A stretch of 64,000 nucleotides of DNA from Chelativorans petroleitrophicus (lineage in GTDB: Bacteria > Pseudomonadota > Alphaproteobacteria > Rhizobiales > Rhizobiaceae). The stretch covers positions 1 through 64,000 of the forward strand of contig NZ_JAODNV010000013.1 of NCBI RefSeq assembly GCF_025398195.1, read 5' to 3'. The notes beneath the pieces were generated by a model. That model had not been told where the DNA came from, did not search any database, and saw only the letters and a list, made by a program, of their open reading frames with translations. Each line of letters opens with the position of its first letter. Positions within the stretch are counted from its first letter, which is position 1. Of this stretch, positions 55,297 to 64,000 are shown piece after piece. Position numbers and translations under genes: made by a program.

Positions 55297-55854
55297 TCAG
55301 GAAATCTTCTCCGGCGCAGCTGTCAGGGCAGGGGCTTCGTCGATGCGTTCCGCGGCGGCTGCGTGCATCACCATGCCTTGCAGAGCCGAAAGCGCCCCCT
55401 CGGTCAGCTCGCAGGCGAGCAGCCTTTTGGGGTTGACTGGGCGCGGCATCAGCAGTTGCCCCGGCGGCACCTGCTTGAAGCCAAGCGGTCCGTAATAAGG
55501 CTCGTCGCCCACCAGAAGCACCACGCCCCATCCCGCTTCGCGCGCGGCCTCCACCGAAATTCGAACCAGGTTTTTCCCGATGCCCCGGTTCTTGTAGTCC
55601 GGGCGGACGGCGAGGGGACCGAGCAGGAGGCCGCGGCCTTCACCTGCTATGATCCGCGTCAGTCGCACGGACGCCACCACCTTGCTCCTGTGCAGCGCCA
55701 CGAAGGAAAGCGCGCGCTCGTGCGGGCCGCCCTCGCGAATGCAATGTGCTGCGCGGGTGAAGCGGGCTGGCCCGAACGCCTCGGCGTTGATCTCCTCGAT
55801 TTCAGGGTCGTGCGCCGGGTCCTCCGGCTGGAATACGACGTCGGAAAGAAGCAT
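55297..55854 (-). CDS. GNAT-family N-acetyltransferase (YhbS-like)
   Basis: Acetyltransferase of 185 residues. The acetyl-CoA loop reads LAVRPDYKNRGIGKNLVRISVEAAREAGWGVVLLVGDEPYYGPLGF, a pattern shared with YhbS-type proteins. The ATG at 55854 is favoured; the in-frame ATG at 55896 adds 14 residues. Substrate unknown. It converges on the moxR operon and has its promoter in the gap before the GST gene. Confidence 0.85.
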   Translation of the reverse strand: MLLSDVVFQPEDPAHDPEIEEINAEAFGPARFTRAAHCIREGGPHERALSFVALHRSKVVASVRLTRIIAGEGRGLLLGPLAVRPDYKNRGIGKNLVRISVEAAREAGWGVVLLVGDEPYYGPLGFKQVPPGQLLMPRPVNPKRLLACELTEGALSALQGMVMHAAAAERIDEAPALTAAPEKIS

Positions 55855-56133
55855 GGCAAACGGTCCGGTGGTCTGAAAAGGACAGGAAGGCGGCATGTCG
55901 CCGCGATAGCCGCGCCACTGGCGCGTCAGCCCTTTCGTCGTCGCTCCACCCGGAAAAGCATCATCGCGTCGTTGCTCCGCAGTCGCGCCCCGCTAGCACC
56001 AAATGCGCCCGCCGTCCACCAGTTTGATGCGAATTGAGCCCGAACCGGAATTGTTGACGATGCGTTCAGGTTCGCGCCCTTGGGAATGGATCCGCCCCGT
56101 CCTAGATGTGTCTGCAACAGAAGGAGTATCACG

Positions 56134-57126
56134 ATGGGCCTGCTTGTTGACGGCAAATGGCATGACGAATGGTATGACACCTCCCGGACAGGCGGGCGCT
56201 TTGAGCGGTCCAGGTCGCAGTTCAGGGATTTCGTGACGAAGGACGGCCGCCCCGCCGAAGGGCGCGAGCGCGGCTTCAAGGCCGAACCCGGGCGCTATCA
56301 CCTTTACGTCTCCTACGCCTGTCCCTGGGCCCACCGCACGCTTATCTTCCGCAAGCTCAAAAGGCTGGAGGACGTCATCTCGGTCTCGGTGGTGCACCAT
56401 TTTATGGGCGAGAGCGGCTGGACCTTCCTGAAGGAGGACGGCGCTACGGGAGACGGCCTCTACGGCTTCGACTATCTCCACCAGATCTACACCAAGGCCG
56501 ATCCCCATTATTCGGGGCGGGTGACGGTTCCTGTTCTCTGGGACAAGAAGACGGAGACGATCGTCAACAACGAATCCTCCGAGATCATTCGCATGTTCAA
56601 CGAGGCGTTCGACGAGTGGGGCGACGCGTCAGTCGATTTCTATCCTGCCGAACTGCGCGCCGAAATCGATGCGATCAACGAGCTCGTCTATGAGAATGTC
56701 AACAACGGCGTCTATCGCGCGGGCTTCGCAACCACGCAGGAAGCCTACGAGGAGGCCTTCCGGGCTCTGTTCGACACGCTGGACGAGCTGGAGAAGCGGC
56801 TGGGTCGTCAGCGATATCTCGCCGGCGGCCGCCTGACGGAAGCCGACTGGCGCCTTTTCACCACGTTGGTGCGGTTCGATCCGGTCTATGTGGGCCATTT
56901 CAAGTGCAATCTGCGCCGCATTGCCGACTATCCGAACCTGTCAAACTATCTGCGCGAGCTTTACCAGGTGAAGGGCGTGGCCGAGACAGTGAACCTGCAT
57001 CACATCAAGGCCCATTATTATGGCAGCCACGCCACCATCAACCCGACCCGGATCGTTCCGCTCGGCCCCGAGATCGACTATATGGCGCCGCACAATCGCG
57101 ACCTGCTGGCGAAAGCGGAGATGTAG
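56134..57126 (+). CDS. Xi-class glutathione S-transferase, glutathionyl-hydroquinone reductase-like
   Basis: Protein of 330 residues with the YqjG/ECM4 architecture. The catalytic motif YVSYACPWAHRTLIFRKLK carries the active Cys near residue 58. The C-terminal helical domain includes NNGVYRAGFATTQEAYEEAFRALFDTLDELEKRLGRQRYLAGGRLTEADWRLFTTLVRFDPVYVGHFKCN. These enzymes reduce glutathionyl-hydroquinones. AAGGAG precedes the ATG at 56134. Six bases separate its stop from the converging NUDIX gene. Confidence 0.92.
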   Translation: MGLLVDGKWHDEWYDTSRTGGRFERSRSQFRDFVTKDGRPAEGRERGFKAEPGRYHLYVSYACPWAHRTLIFRKLKRLEDVISVSVVHHFMGESGWTFLKEDGATGDGLYGFDYLHQIYTKADPHYSGRVTVPVLWDKKTETIVNNESSEIIRMFNEAFDEWGDASVDFYPAELRAEIDAINELVYENVNNGVYRAGFATTQEAYEEAFRALFDTLDELEKRLGRQRYLAGGRLTEADWRLFTTLVRFDPVYVGHFKCNLRRIADYPNLSNYLRELYQVKGVAETVNLHHIKAHYYGSHATINPTRIVPLGPEIDYMAPHNRDLLAKAEM

Positions 57127-57131
57127 CCACG

Positions 57132-57632
57132 CTACCACTCCGTGCTGACGGGCGCGCCCTCGAATATTTCGGCGAGCCGCCGCCGCGTGCCCGCCGTTAT
57201 TCCTTTCGGCAGGTCGGCAAGCATGAAGAAGTGCGATTCGGCGATCTCCCTGTCCGGCTGGCGCTGTCCATCCTGGCGGAAGCGCGTCACCAGATAGACG
57301 GCGACGTGATCGCGCCGGCTTGCTTGGCGATTGAGGTGAATGGACCGCAGCTCCGGCGCGCCGGTGAGCTGGATGTTGCCTTCCTCGGCCAGCTCGCGGG
57401 AAAGTGAAGTTTCCATCGTCTCGCCCGGCTCCACGCCCCCGCCGGGGAGGTGCCACCCGTCCACATAGGTGTGGCGAACGAGCAGCACCGCGCGGCGTTC
57501 GGCATCGAAGACAACCCCGCGCACGCCCAGCGTCATGGGGCGCCGCAGCAGGTGGTAAAGGTGGAAAAGCCGCACCCTGAGGCGTGTAGGCCGGTTCGCT
57601 GCGGCAGGCATGATATGCTCGTCCCCGCTCAT
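57132..57632 (-). CDS. NUDIX hydrolase
   Basis: Protein of 166 residues with a NUDIX box GGGVEPGETMETSLSRELAEEGNIQL. At the box end the usual Gly is replaced by Asn (EEGNI), though the Glu residues for metal binding are kept. An N-terminal aromatic helix (LRVRLFHLYHLLRRPMTLGVRGVVFD) precedes it. Substrate unknown. It is divergent from the metallophosphoesterase by about 50 bases. Confidence 0.82.
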   Translation of the reverse strand: MSGDEHIMPAAANRPTRLRVRLFHLYHLLRRPMTLGVRGVVFDAERRAVLLVRHTYVDGWHLPGGGVEPGETMETSLSRELAEEGNIQLTGAPELRSIHLNRQASRRDHVAVYLVTRFRQDGQRQPDREIAESHFFMLADLPKGITAGTRRRLAEIFEGAPVSTEW

Positions 57633-57685
57633 GAGCGGTAGTCCGAGGGCTGGAAAGGCAGGCGCACCTGCACTACAGACGGATC

Positions 57686-58609
57686 ATGTTTCGGCTGGCG
57701 CATTTCTCCGACATCCATTTGGGGCCGCTCCCCGACATAACCTATCGTGACCTTCTGTCGAAGCGGATCACCGGTTTCATCAACTGGCACCGCCACCGGC
57801 GGGTGAGCCTCGACAACGGCATCATCGACCAGCTGAGCGATGACCTGCTCAGGGCCGCGCCCGATCATATCGCGCTCACCGGCGACCTGGTGAATCTCGC
57901 CCTAGATAAGGAGATCGAGATGGCGCGCCTGTGGCTGGAAGGCCTCGGAAAGCCCTCCGATATTTCCGTGGTGCCGGGCAATCACGATGCCTACGTGCCT
58001 GGCGCGATCGAAAAGATATGCGCCGCCTGGGGCGCCTATATGACGGGCGACGACACAGCCAGCCCCGCCACGCGCCATCATTTCCCCTATCTGAGACTGC
58101 GCGGACCGGTGGCGCTCATCGGTGTGTCCTCGGCGCGTGCCACCGCCCCCTTCCTCGCCAGCGGCTATTTCACCAGAATGCAGGAAAGGAAGACGGCCGA
58201 ACTTCTGGAAGAGACGGGCAAGCGCGGCCTTTTCCGCATCATTCTCATCCACCATCCGCCTGTCCGCGGCGCCACGGGAACCCACAAGCGCCTCCTCGGC
58301 ATCGGGCGTTTCCAGGATATGGTGCGGCGGCACGGTGCCGAGCTGGTGCTGCACGGGCATACGCATCTGGCGACCGTGCATCGCATCGAGGGTTATGGCG
58401 GCGCGACTGTGCCTGTGGTCGGCGTGGCTGCGGCCGGTCAGTCCCATGACGGCGGAAAGACGCCCGCGCACTACAATCTGCTGGAGATCGTGGGTTCGCC
58501 CGGCGCTTGGCAGGTGCAGCTCAAGAGGCGAGGGCCCGCCGAACCGGGCGGGCCGGTGGTCGAACTCTCCACACAATGGCTGGTCTCGACCGATCGCACC
58601 CCCGCATGA
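57686..58609 (+). CDS. Metallophosphoesterase of the 3',5'-cyclic nucleotide phosphodiesterase type
   Basis: Enzyme of 307 residues with the full dimetal signature: HFSDIHLG, LTGDLVN, VPGNHDAY, ILIHHPP and LVLHGHTHLA. This is the calcineurin-like fold of cAMP phosphodiesterase CpdA-like proteins, but its real substrate is unclear. The start follows a weak ribosome region; GTT upstream is not a start. It stands alone on the plus strand. Confidence 0.88.
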   Translation: MFRLAHFSDIHLGPLPDITYRDLLSKRITGFINWHRHRRVSLDNGIIDQLSDDLLRAAPDHIALTGDLVNLALDKEIEMARLWLEGLGKPSDISVVPGNHDAYVPGAIEKICAAWGAYMTGDDTASPATRHHFPYLRLRGPVALIGVSSARATAPFLASGYFTRMQERKTAELLEETGKRGLFRIILIHHPPVRGATGTHKRLLGIGRFQDMVRRHGAELVLHGHTHLATVHRIEGYGGATVPVVGVAAAGQSHDGGKTPAHYNLLEIVGSPGAWQVQLKRRGPAEPGGPVVELSTQWLVSTDRTPA

Positions 58610-58640
58610 GGGGACTCATGCGGACGGAACCGGGCAAGGT

Positions 58641-59267
58641 CTACTGAAGCTCCAGCAGCCGCTGCAGTTCCGGAAAGCGGTCGGACAGGAAGAAAAGAAC
58701 GCTCGCCACGCCGACGACACCGCCCGCCAGCACCAAGACGATCGCTCCGAGGAAGGCCTTCCACACGCTGGGGCGCCCCTCCGCTGGCGCGGCCTTTTCC
58801 TGCCCGTCCTCCGAATGCGCCTTCGGCCCGCGGGGCAGCGCCACCACCTCGCCCTCCACCATGCGCTGGCGCTCCACTAGCCGCTCCGCGATGTAGCGGG
58901 TGACCTGATCGGCGATGGGCTTGATTTCGGTGGATTCGGCAAGCACCACCCGGCCAAGCCGGGTGTCCCGCAGAAAACGGTAGGTGCGCCGGTCGTGCCC
59001 CAGCGTCACATGCGCCACGGCATCGATCCAGAGGCGCGGCTGCTGGCCCGAGGAGACCGCAAAATCGAAGATGGGATCGTCTTCCGGCACCTCGGCAAAG
59101 ACGGGCTGAAGCTCCTGTGCGAGAAGTTCCAGACGCGTGCGGCTGGCCTCGCGCATTTCCACAACCACGTCCTCGCGGTCGGCGGCGGCCGTCTTCACTT
59201 CCCGTACGACGTCGGCGAGCCGGCGTACATTGCCCACGCTCGCCGCGCTCTGACCGGCTTCGCTCAT
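58641..59267 (-). CDS. Conserved protein with C-terminal membrane anchor
   Basis: Protein of 208 residues, starting at ATG 59267 with GGAGG nearby. The N-terminal 140 residues are soluble (VEMREASRTRLELLAQELQPVFAEVPEDDPIFDFAVSSGQQPRLWIDAVAHVTLGHDRRTYRFLRDTRLGRVVLAEST) and the C-terminus has one strong membrane helix (about residues 172-194) with a short tail. No enzymatic motif visible. Similar rhizobial proteins are uncharacterised. It resembles a tail-anchored inner-membrane protein. Confidence 0.78.
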   Translation of the reverse strand: MSEAGQSAASVGNVRRLADVVREVKTAAADREDVVVEMREASRTRLELLAQELQPVFAEVPEDDPIFDFAVSSGQQPRLWIDAVAHVTLGHDRRTYRFLRDTRLGRVVLAESTEIKPIADQVTRYIAERLVERQRMVEGEVVALPRGPKAHSEDGQEKAAPAEGRPSVWKAFLGAIVLVLAGGVVGVASVLFFLSDRFPELQRLLELQ

Positions 59268-59370
59268 GGGCGGTCCTCCAGAGACTGTAGCTAACGTATC
59301 GTTAACACGTCGCGGAAGGAAAATCATCCTGTGAGTGAAGGGGAAAGGCGGGAAACCCGGGAAAAGCGAA

Positions 59371-59388
59371 GCAGGCAGAATTGCCTGC
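59371..59388 (-). terminator. Probable leuA terminator hairpin
   Basis: GCAGGCA at 59371-59377 pairs with TGCCTGC at 59382-59388 around a four-base loop, 30 bases downstream of the leftward leuA stop. On the minus strand it is followed by TTCGCTTTTCC, a poor T run, so it may be a weak intrinsic terminator. Confidence 0.45.
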
Positions 59389-59417
59389 CTGCCTTCAGCC
59401 TGGTCTTTCCGGCGCGT

Positions 59418-61136
<1,719 letters not shown>

Positions 61137-61238
61137 TCACTCCCGGGCGGCTTCCGGCTGCGGCGAAGCAACCGTCTGCCTGTCAAGAATTCTCTTAGAT
61201 CGGTGCGGGAAGGAGCGGGCCGGTGCTCGCGGCGACAT

Positions 61239-61275
61239 CGATCGCCGGGTGCTCCTTCAACGGACCCGGCGATCG
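61239..61275 (-). promoter_or_regulatory. Hairpin downstream of the leu leader
   Basis: On the minus strand a perfect 12-base-pair stem forms between CGATCGCCGGGT (61264-61275) and ACCCGGCGATCG (61239-61250) with a 13-base loop that contains the leader stop codon. An alternative long-range pairing, AAGGAGC (61251-61257) with GCTCCTT (61210-61216), uses the loop of the first hairpin, so the two are mutually exclusive. No T run follows either, so termination may be Rho-dependent or the effect may be on translation. Confidence 0.6.
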
Positions 61276-61376
61276 CCGATAAGGCCGAGAAGAAGGAGGC
61301 CGGAAGCAAGCGCGTGCGCCGCCGCGCAGGGGCGGGCGGTGGAAGCATAGCCGACGCAGCGTGCTCTCGTGATCAT
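61257..61376 (-). CDS. Predicted leucine leader peptide of leuA
   Basis: A 39-codon frame starts at ATG 61376 and stops at TGA 61257, on the leuA strand, about 120 bases before leuA. Residues 26-34 are GLLLLGLIG: four consecutive Leu codons (61298-61287), a Gly codon, and another Leu (61281-61283). They are followed within about six bases by the 5' arm of a 12-base-pair hairpin. The layout matches ribosome-mediated attenuation. No ribosome site precedes the ATG, but a good -10 box ends six bases before it, implying a leaderless message, as for trpL. I do not know a published name for this peptide. Confidence 0.7.
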   Translation of the reverse strand: MITRARCVGYASTARPCAAAHALASGLLLLGLIGDRRVR

Positions 61377-61382
61377 GGCGGC

Positions 61383-61411
61383 TTGATAGCGAAGAGGTGG
61401 GCGTGTTGCAA
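61383..61411 (-). promoter_or_regulatory. Predicted promoter of the leu leader and leuA
   Basis: On the minus strand TTGCAA (61411-61406) and TATCAA (61388-61383) are 17 bases apart. Six bases separate the -10 box from the leader ATG at 61376, the same spacing as at trpL, so transcription would start at or next to the A of the start codon. Confidence 0.6.
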
Positions 61412-61590
61412 GCCGTTATCGATGCATACTGTGTCCGGCATCCGGATACTCGACAGGACCAGCTTGATCTTGCATCCAAATTTTCTCCTTCCCAGATGCT
61501 CCCCGCGAGGAAGGGGACGGCTGACCGGGAAGCCGGACAGCCTGCCGCCCGATCTATTCCAGTGAAATGCAGCCGAAAGGAGCGAAGTGA

Positions 61591-62184
61591 ATGAAGCTGT
61601 ATTTTTCGCCTGGTGCCTGCAGTCTTGCCGACCACATCGCGCTGCGTGAAGCCGGCCTCGACTTCGAGACCGTCCGGGTGGACTTGCGCGCGAAGACGAC
61701 GGAAGCCGGCGAGGATTTCAACCGGGTGAATCCCAAGGGCTACGTGCCGGCACTGGTTTTCAAAGACGGCACGCTTCTTACGGAAAACGTGGCCATCCTC
61801 TCCTGGATTGCCGAGCAGGCGCCGCATCTGAAGCCGCAGGACACGATGGCGCGCACGCGCCTCATTGAAATGCTCGCCTTCATCAGTACCGAAGTGCACA
61901 AGCCCTTTGGCCGGCTGATGTTTGCACAGAACGAGGAGGACAAGGCCGCGCTTAAGGCACAGATCACAAGACGTCTGAAATTCCTCGCCGATGGGCTGAA
62001 GAGCGATTATCTGCTCGGCTCCGAATTCAGCACCGCCGACGCCTATCTTTACGTCATGCTTCGCTGGGCGAAGCGCCTCGGTGTCGAATTTCCGGCGCCG
62101 CTGGAGGCCTATTACGAGCGGATGGAAGCGCGGCCCGCGGTCAAGGCGGTCCTTGAGGAAGAAGGGCTCGCCAAGGCCGCCTGA
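61591..62184 (+). CDS. Glutathione S-transferase, beta-like class
   Basis: Enzyme of 197 residues. The N-terminal thioredoxin-like domain begins MKLYFSPGACSLADHIALREAGLDFE with Cys10 at the position of the beta-class catalytic cysteine, and has the glutathione-site YVPALVFKDGTLLTENVAILSWIAE. The helical C-terminal domain follows from about residue 85. Such enzymes conjugate or protect against electrophiles. AGGAG precedes the ATG. It is divergent from the leu leader and converges on the HxlR gene. Confidence 0.9.
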   Translation: MKLYFSPGACSLADHIALREAGLDFETVRVDLRAKTTEAGEDFNRVNPKGYVPALVFKDGTLLTENVAILSWIAEQAPHLKPQDTMARTRLIEMLAFISTEVHKPFGRLMFAQNEEDKAALKAQITRRLKFLADGLKSDYLLGSEFSTADAYLYVMLRWAKRLGVEFPAPLEAYYERMEARPAVKAVLEEEGLAKAA

Positions 62185-62209
62185 ATCATCCCGGCTTATG
62201 CGCCGCTGC

Positions 62210-62749
62210 CTATGAAGTGGCGGCGGTGCTCCGCGCCATCACCTCTTCAAAAGCCGCCTGCAACCTTTCGCGCACACCGGGGCCGGTTTTCGGTTTTGCG
62301 GGCGGGATGCCGAGATGCTCCTCGCGCAGCTCTTCCATGAACTCCTCCCAGAGCGGCGGCCCGCCTTCCTCCAAGAGCTGCGCGCGGATGGACAGCGCCT
62401 CGGTCACCGGCAGCCATTTGCGGCCCCAGGCGCCGATCATCGCAAAGACGGGCAGAAGCTCGATGCCCTTTTCCGTCAGGCTGTAGATCGCCTTCTGCTT
62501 GTGGCTCGGATCGTCCCTTTTCGAGATGACGCCTTCGGCCACCAGGCGGCGCAGGCGGTCTGCGAGGATATTGGACGCGATGCCTTCCTCGTTCAGCGAA
62601 AGCAGTTCGCGAAAATGCCGCCGGTTCCCGAACATCATGTCGCGCACCACGATGAGGGACCATTTGTCTCCCAGCACCTCAAGGGTGAGGTTGATCGGGC
62701 AGCCCGAGCGGTGAGCCTCCGCGTTCTCCAATTTTCCCGCCAATCCCAT
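62210..62749 (-). CDS. HxlR-family transcriptional regulator
   Basis: Winged-helix regulator of 179 residues. The HxlR signature is CPINLTLEVLGDKWSLIVVRDMMFGNRRHFRELLSLNEEGIASNILADRLRRLVAEGVI (Cys17 and the DKW segment), then the wing KQKAIYSLTEKGIELLPV. Several HxlR proteins sense electrophiles through the N-terminal Cys. It is divergent from a DHFR-like reductase gene with a palindromic operator candidate between. Confidence 0.9.
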   Translation of the reverse strand: MGLAGKLENAEAHRSGCPINLTLEVLGDKWSLIVVRDMMFGNRRHFRELLSLNEEGIASNILADRLRRLVAEGVISKRDDPSHKQKAIYSLTEKGIELLPVFAMIGAWGRKWLPVTEALSIRAQLLEEGGPPLWEEFMEELREEHLGIPPAKPKTGPGVRERLQAAFEEVMARSTAATS

Positions 62750-62758
62750 TCTCCAGAA

Positions 62759-62809
62759 ACCGGTTGCAAAATAAGATCAGTTCATCTACCGTGCAACCAG
62801 TTGCAAAAT
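62759..62809. promoter_or_regulatory. Operator candidate between hxlR-type and reductase genes
   Basis: The divergent gap holds a perfect 14-base palindrome with two central bases, TGCAAC-CA-GTTGCA, at 62792-62805. It also has a 14-base direct repeat (13 of 14 matches) at 62759-62772 and 62796-62809 (ACCGGTTGCAAAAT, ACCAGTTGCAAAAT), 37 bases apart. These are likely binding sites of the HxlR regulator encoded next to them. Confidence 0.6.
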
Positions 62810-62883
62810 GCAATCACATTGAGGCGGCTGACACCCCCGAGAGAATCGAACGATCGCGCCGGGAACCGCATGAGGAGAGCGCA

Positions 62884-63414
62884 ATGGCCAAGCTTGTCTT
62901 CGCAATGAACCTGTCGCTGGACGGCTATATCGATCACGAGCACTTCGCACCGGGGCCGCAGCTTTTCCGTCACTGGATCGACTATGAGCGCAGCATTGCC
63001 GGCTCCGTGTATGGCCGCCGCATGTACGAGATCATGAGTTATTGGGACGAGGAGCGTCCCGAATGGACGGAGGATGAGCGCGAGTTCGCCGAAGCATGGC
63101 GGCGCCAGCCGAAATGGGTCGCTTCGCGCACGCTGCAGTCGGTCGGCCCGAACGCCACCCTCATCGGCGAAGATGTCGAGGCGGCGATACGGGACCTCAA
63201 GGACCAGCATTCAGGCGAAATCGCCATCGCCGGGGCCAGGCTCGCAGGAAGCCTCGCGAACCTCGGCCTGATCGACGAATACCGCCTCTACTTCCACCCC
63301 GTCGTGCTCGGCGGCGGCCAGCCCTTCTTCGACGGAGCGCGCCCGAAGCTGCGCCTCGAAGCGCGCGACCTGATCGGCGAGGACATTGTCAGGCTGACCT
63401 ACGTGCCTGCCTGA
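62884..63414 (+). CDS. RibD C-terminal/DHFR-like reductase
   Basis: Protein of 176 residues from the dihydrofolate-reductase-like RibD C-terminal family. Marks are MAKLVFAMNLSLDGYIDHEHF at the start, GSVYGRRMYEIMSYW and EIAIAGARLAGSLANLGLIDEYRLYFHPVVLGGGQPFFDG at the end. These proteins bind NADPH; their physiological substrate is often unknown. GAGGAG lies just upstream of the ATG at 62884. The gene is divergent from and probably controlled by the HxlR regulator. Confidence 0.88.
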   Translation: MAKLVFAMNLSLDGYIDHEHFAPGPQLFRHWIDYERSIAGSVYGRRMYEIMSYWDEERPEWTEDEREFAEAWRRQPKWVASRTLQSVGPNATLIGEDVEAAIRDLKDQHSGEIAIAGARLAGSLANLGLIDEYRLYFHPVVLGGGQPFFDGARPKLRLEARDLIGEDIVRLTYVPA

Positions 63415-63501
63415 CCGGCCCCTCCGGATCGTCCGAATTCACCGGCAGCTCCGGCTGACCGGAGAAGGAACAACGCAGACTTGTCAGAAGGAAAGACAAA
63501 G

Positions 63502-64000
63502 ATGAGACGTTTGGTTGCCTGGAACCTGATGACCCTCGACGGCTATTTCGAGGGCAAGACCCTGTGGGCCCTCGACTTTCACGAGACTGTCTGGGGAGAC
63601 GAGTTGCACGACTTCTCCCTGGAACAGGGCAGGGAGGCCGGCACGTTGCTTTTCGGCCGGCGCACCTATGAGGGCATGGCCGATTACTGGACCAAGGCGA
63701 CCGGTGACATCGCCGACATGATGAATTCGATCGACAAGGCGGTGGCGACCCGCACGCTCGATGAGGCGACGTGGAACAACACCCGGCTTCTCAAGGGTGA
63801 GGCCGTCGAAGCGGTCAGGGCGCTGAAGGCCGAGGACGGCAAGGACATTTTCGTATTCGGCAGCGCCAATCTGCTCGATTCGCTGCTTACCGCCGGGCTC
63901 GTCGATGAATACCGCATCTGTCTCGCGCCGGTGGTGCTGGGCGGTGGCAGCCCGCTGTTCAAGCCGCGGGAGAGTGAGCTGAGGATGCGCCTCGAAAGCA
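63502..64000 (+). CDS. RibD C-terminal/DHFR-like reductase, partial at the window end
   Basis: Partial protein, 166 residues in the window, same family as the preceding gene (MRRLVAWNLMTLDGYFEGKTLWALDF, TLLFGRRTYEGMADYW, DIFVFGSANLLDSLLTAGLVDEYRICLAPVVLGGGSPLF). It continues past the end of the window. AGAAGGAAAG precedes the ATG. It lies 87 bases after its paralogue, so they are probably co-transcribed. This frame is not complete here, and its C-terminus cannot be judged. Confidence 0.85.
   Translation, partial: MRRLVAWNLMTLDGYFEGKTLWALDFHETVWGDELHDFSLEQGREAGTLLFGRRTYEGMADYWTKATGDIADMMNSIDKAVATRTLDEATWNNTRLLKGEAVEAVRALKAEDGKDIFVFGSANLLDSLLTAGLVDEYRICLAPVVLGGGSPLFKPRESELRMRLES

Overview
The window looks like a chromosomal segment of a GC-rich alphaproteobacterium of the order Hyphomicrobiales (Rhizobiales), close to Mesorhizobium, Chelativorans, Nitratireductor or Brucella. 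The basis is established knowledge of gene order and families. CtrA and ChpT sit together with a FliJ-like gene. Anthranilate synthase is the fused TrpE(G) form behind a short Trp-rich leader. A DUF1134 (EipA) gene, a smo/mtl polyol operon and a choline ABC transporter are also present. No rRNA, tRNA, CRISPR array, insertion sequence or prophage was seen.

Layout. 1-9419: SorC-type regulator and polyol operon (smoEFGK, mtlK, HAD phosphatase, FGGY kinase) for uptake and oxidation of mannitol/sorbitol-like sugar alcohols. 9429-17261: amino-sugar locus, with a leftward operon (binding protein, two permeases, ROK kinase, GntR regulator, SIS isomerase) divergent from a GlmS-like deaminase/isomerase and nagA. 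17290-20942: cell-cycle locus (FliJ-like, ctrA, single-receiver protein, chpT, eipA) with clustered GANTC sites and CtrA-like boxes. 21014-29256: coiled-coil membrane protein, SpoU methyltransferase, HugZ-like protein, a broken P-loop gene, choXWV, a DUF2333 protein and a broken AAA ATPase. 29475-37350: fhs, rnk-like gene, M50/CBS protease, PAP2 phosphatase, trpL-attenuator-trpE(G), CDF transporter. 37537-44090: broken SDR gene, hemF, small conserved protein, trmL, a gene-poor gap and a two-gene ABC exporter. 44175-55230: DUF1127-like small protein, LysR regulator, DUF1059, cca-NUDIX-DUF1285 operon, and the divergent moxR-DUF58-DUF4159-membrane protein operon. 55297-64000: GNAT, glutathionyl-hydroquinone-reductase-like GST, NUDIX, metallophosphoesterase, a tail-anchored-like protein, leuA with a newly noticed leader, a beta-type GST, HxlR regulator, and two RibD/DHFR-like reductases (the second cut by the window end).

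The most interesting reading is that two amino-acid biosynthetic genes, trpE(G) and leuA, are preceded by leader ORFs of the same architecture. In both, the predicted -10 box ends exactly six bases before the ATG, which implies leaderless leader peptides, and a run of Trp or Leu codons lies just before competing hairpins. Other notable points are five GANTC sites within about 120 bp upstream of ctrA, a 24-bp palindrome in the amino-sugar divergent promoter, an amino-sugar ABC transporter without its own ATPase, and three genes decayed by internal deletion, truncation or frameshift.
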